This document shows, in pieces, positions 63,844 to 64,000 of a stretch of 64,000 nucleotides of DNA (within the stretch, counting starts at the first letter, position 1; each line of letters starts with the position of its first letter). The notes under the pieces were generated by a model that was not told the DNA's origin, did not search any database, and was given only the letters and a program-made list of their open reading frames with translations. This DNA comes from NVTR01 sp965237505. GTDB lineage: Bacteria; Pseudomonadota; Alphaproteobacteria; Rhodobacterales; Rhodobacteraceae. The position numbers and the translations under genes are program-made. The stretch is taken from the NCBI GenBank assembly GCA_965237505.1, contig CBDEFR010000009.1, forward strand, positions 806,001 through 870,000, read 5' to 3'.

Positions 63844-64000
63844 TCTCCCCTCCCACCTGTGTCGACGGGATGCAGGTTGCCGCTTCCCGAAGAAGTCTTG
63901 CCAGGAGCAGGAGCAGTTCCTGCCGCCTCTCGCCCTTCAGGACACGATCCGGCCCGTGCGGGTCGAACAGTTCCCTCTGCCGGATCTTCCTTGTTCGTGT
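63824..64000 (-). CDS. small protein encoded just before the serine recombinase (partial, right edge)
   Basis: The frame is open to the window edge and ends at 63824, inside the recombinase gene. The visible 58 residues read ...RKIRQRELFDPHGPDRVLKGERRQELLLLLARLLREAA..., a basic-amphipathic helical pattern. Small proteins of this kind often precede such recombinases. The 20-nt overlap shows translational coupling. The start lies outside the window. Confidence 0.6.
   Translation of the reverse strand, partial: TRTRKIRQRELFDPHGPDRVLKGERRQELLLLLARLLREAATCIPSTQVGGENEPGHV

Overview
The window looks like a chromosomal stretch from a GC-rich alphaproteobacterium, most likely Rhodobacteraceae/Rhodobacterales. 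Support comes from an aerobic-type (cobN/cobW/cbtAB, cobHLIJM) cobalamin gene set, an SMC protein of about 1150 residues, the def-def-like-fmt operon, and a short intergenic repeat (hairpin, then GCCTSCGGCG...TATTT...CAGAAGAAG) resembling one I associate with this family. The lineage is inferred from gene content and wording of the proteins, not from a database search.

Layout. 1-8155: a PQQ alcohol-oxidation module. It holds a partial c-type cytochrome, a protease-dead M50-like membrane protein, a PQQ dehydrogenase with a D-x-D (lanthanide-type) motif, two periplasmic binding-protein-like genes, an ABC-2 exporter pair, and an arylsulfotransferase-like gene beheaded by an IS. 8156-14360: an IS island with three tandem IS5-family (IS1031-like, TNA target) copies, a frameshifted GFA-type gene, and a fourth IS5 copy split by a cargo-carrying IS1595-family element. 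14353-20838: a B12 operon on the minus strand (cobalamin riboswitch, cbtB, cbtA, cobW, GNAT, cobN). 21594-24518: an unknown gene next to a doubly broken lysR that contains an IS4-family element, itself hit by a 272-bp MITE. 24790-35023: an EF-G-like GTPase paralogue, an IS-displaced small gene, an ISNCY-type element, a lipoprotein, a TetR regulator, SMC and a secreted small protein. 35448-46173: more ISs (second ISNCY-type copy carrying IS630, a fifth IS5, a second IS630, IS481) interleaved with a lytic transglycosylase, the DUF1636-cobC-cobD operon, a receiver-domain protein and a glutathionyl-hydroquinone reductase. 46225-52909: the corrin-ring operon cbiX-cobH-cobL-cobI-cbiG/cobJ-cobM. 53010-59743: housekeeping genes (C-S lyase, def, def-like, fmt, rnhA, ispH, NYN nuclease) with several frameshifted or truncated neighbours. 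59914-64000: an IS903-like IS joined to an IS256 fragment and a large serine recombinase.

How it works together: three transcription units on both strands supply cobalt uptake, cobalt chelation, corrin methylation and aminopropanol-arm attachment; at least the first is under a B12 riboswitch. The IS load has reshaped gene borders. Some IS5-family insertions lie exactly in stop codons, and several genes are truncated or have lost their upstream regions. Many single-base frameshifts occur; some lie in homopolymers, so sequencing error is an alternative to real decay. No tRNA, rRNA or CRISPR array was recognised.
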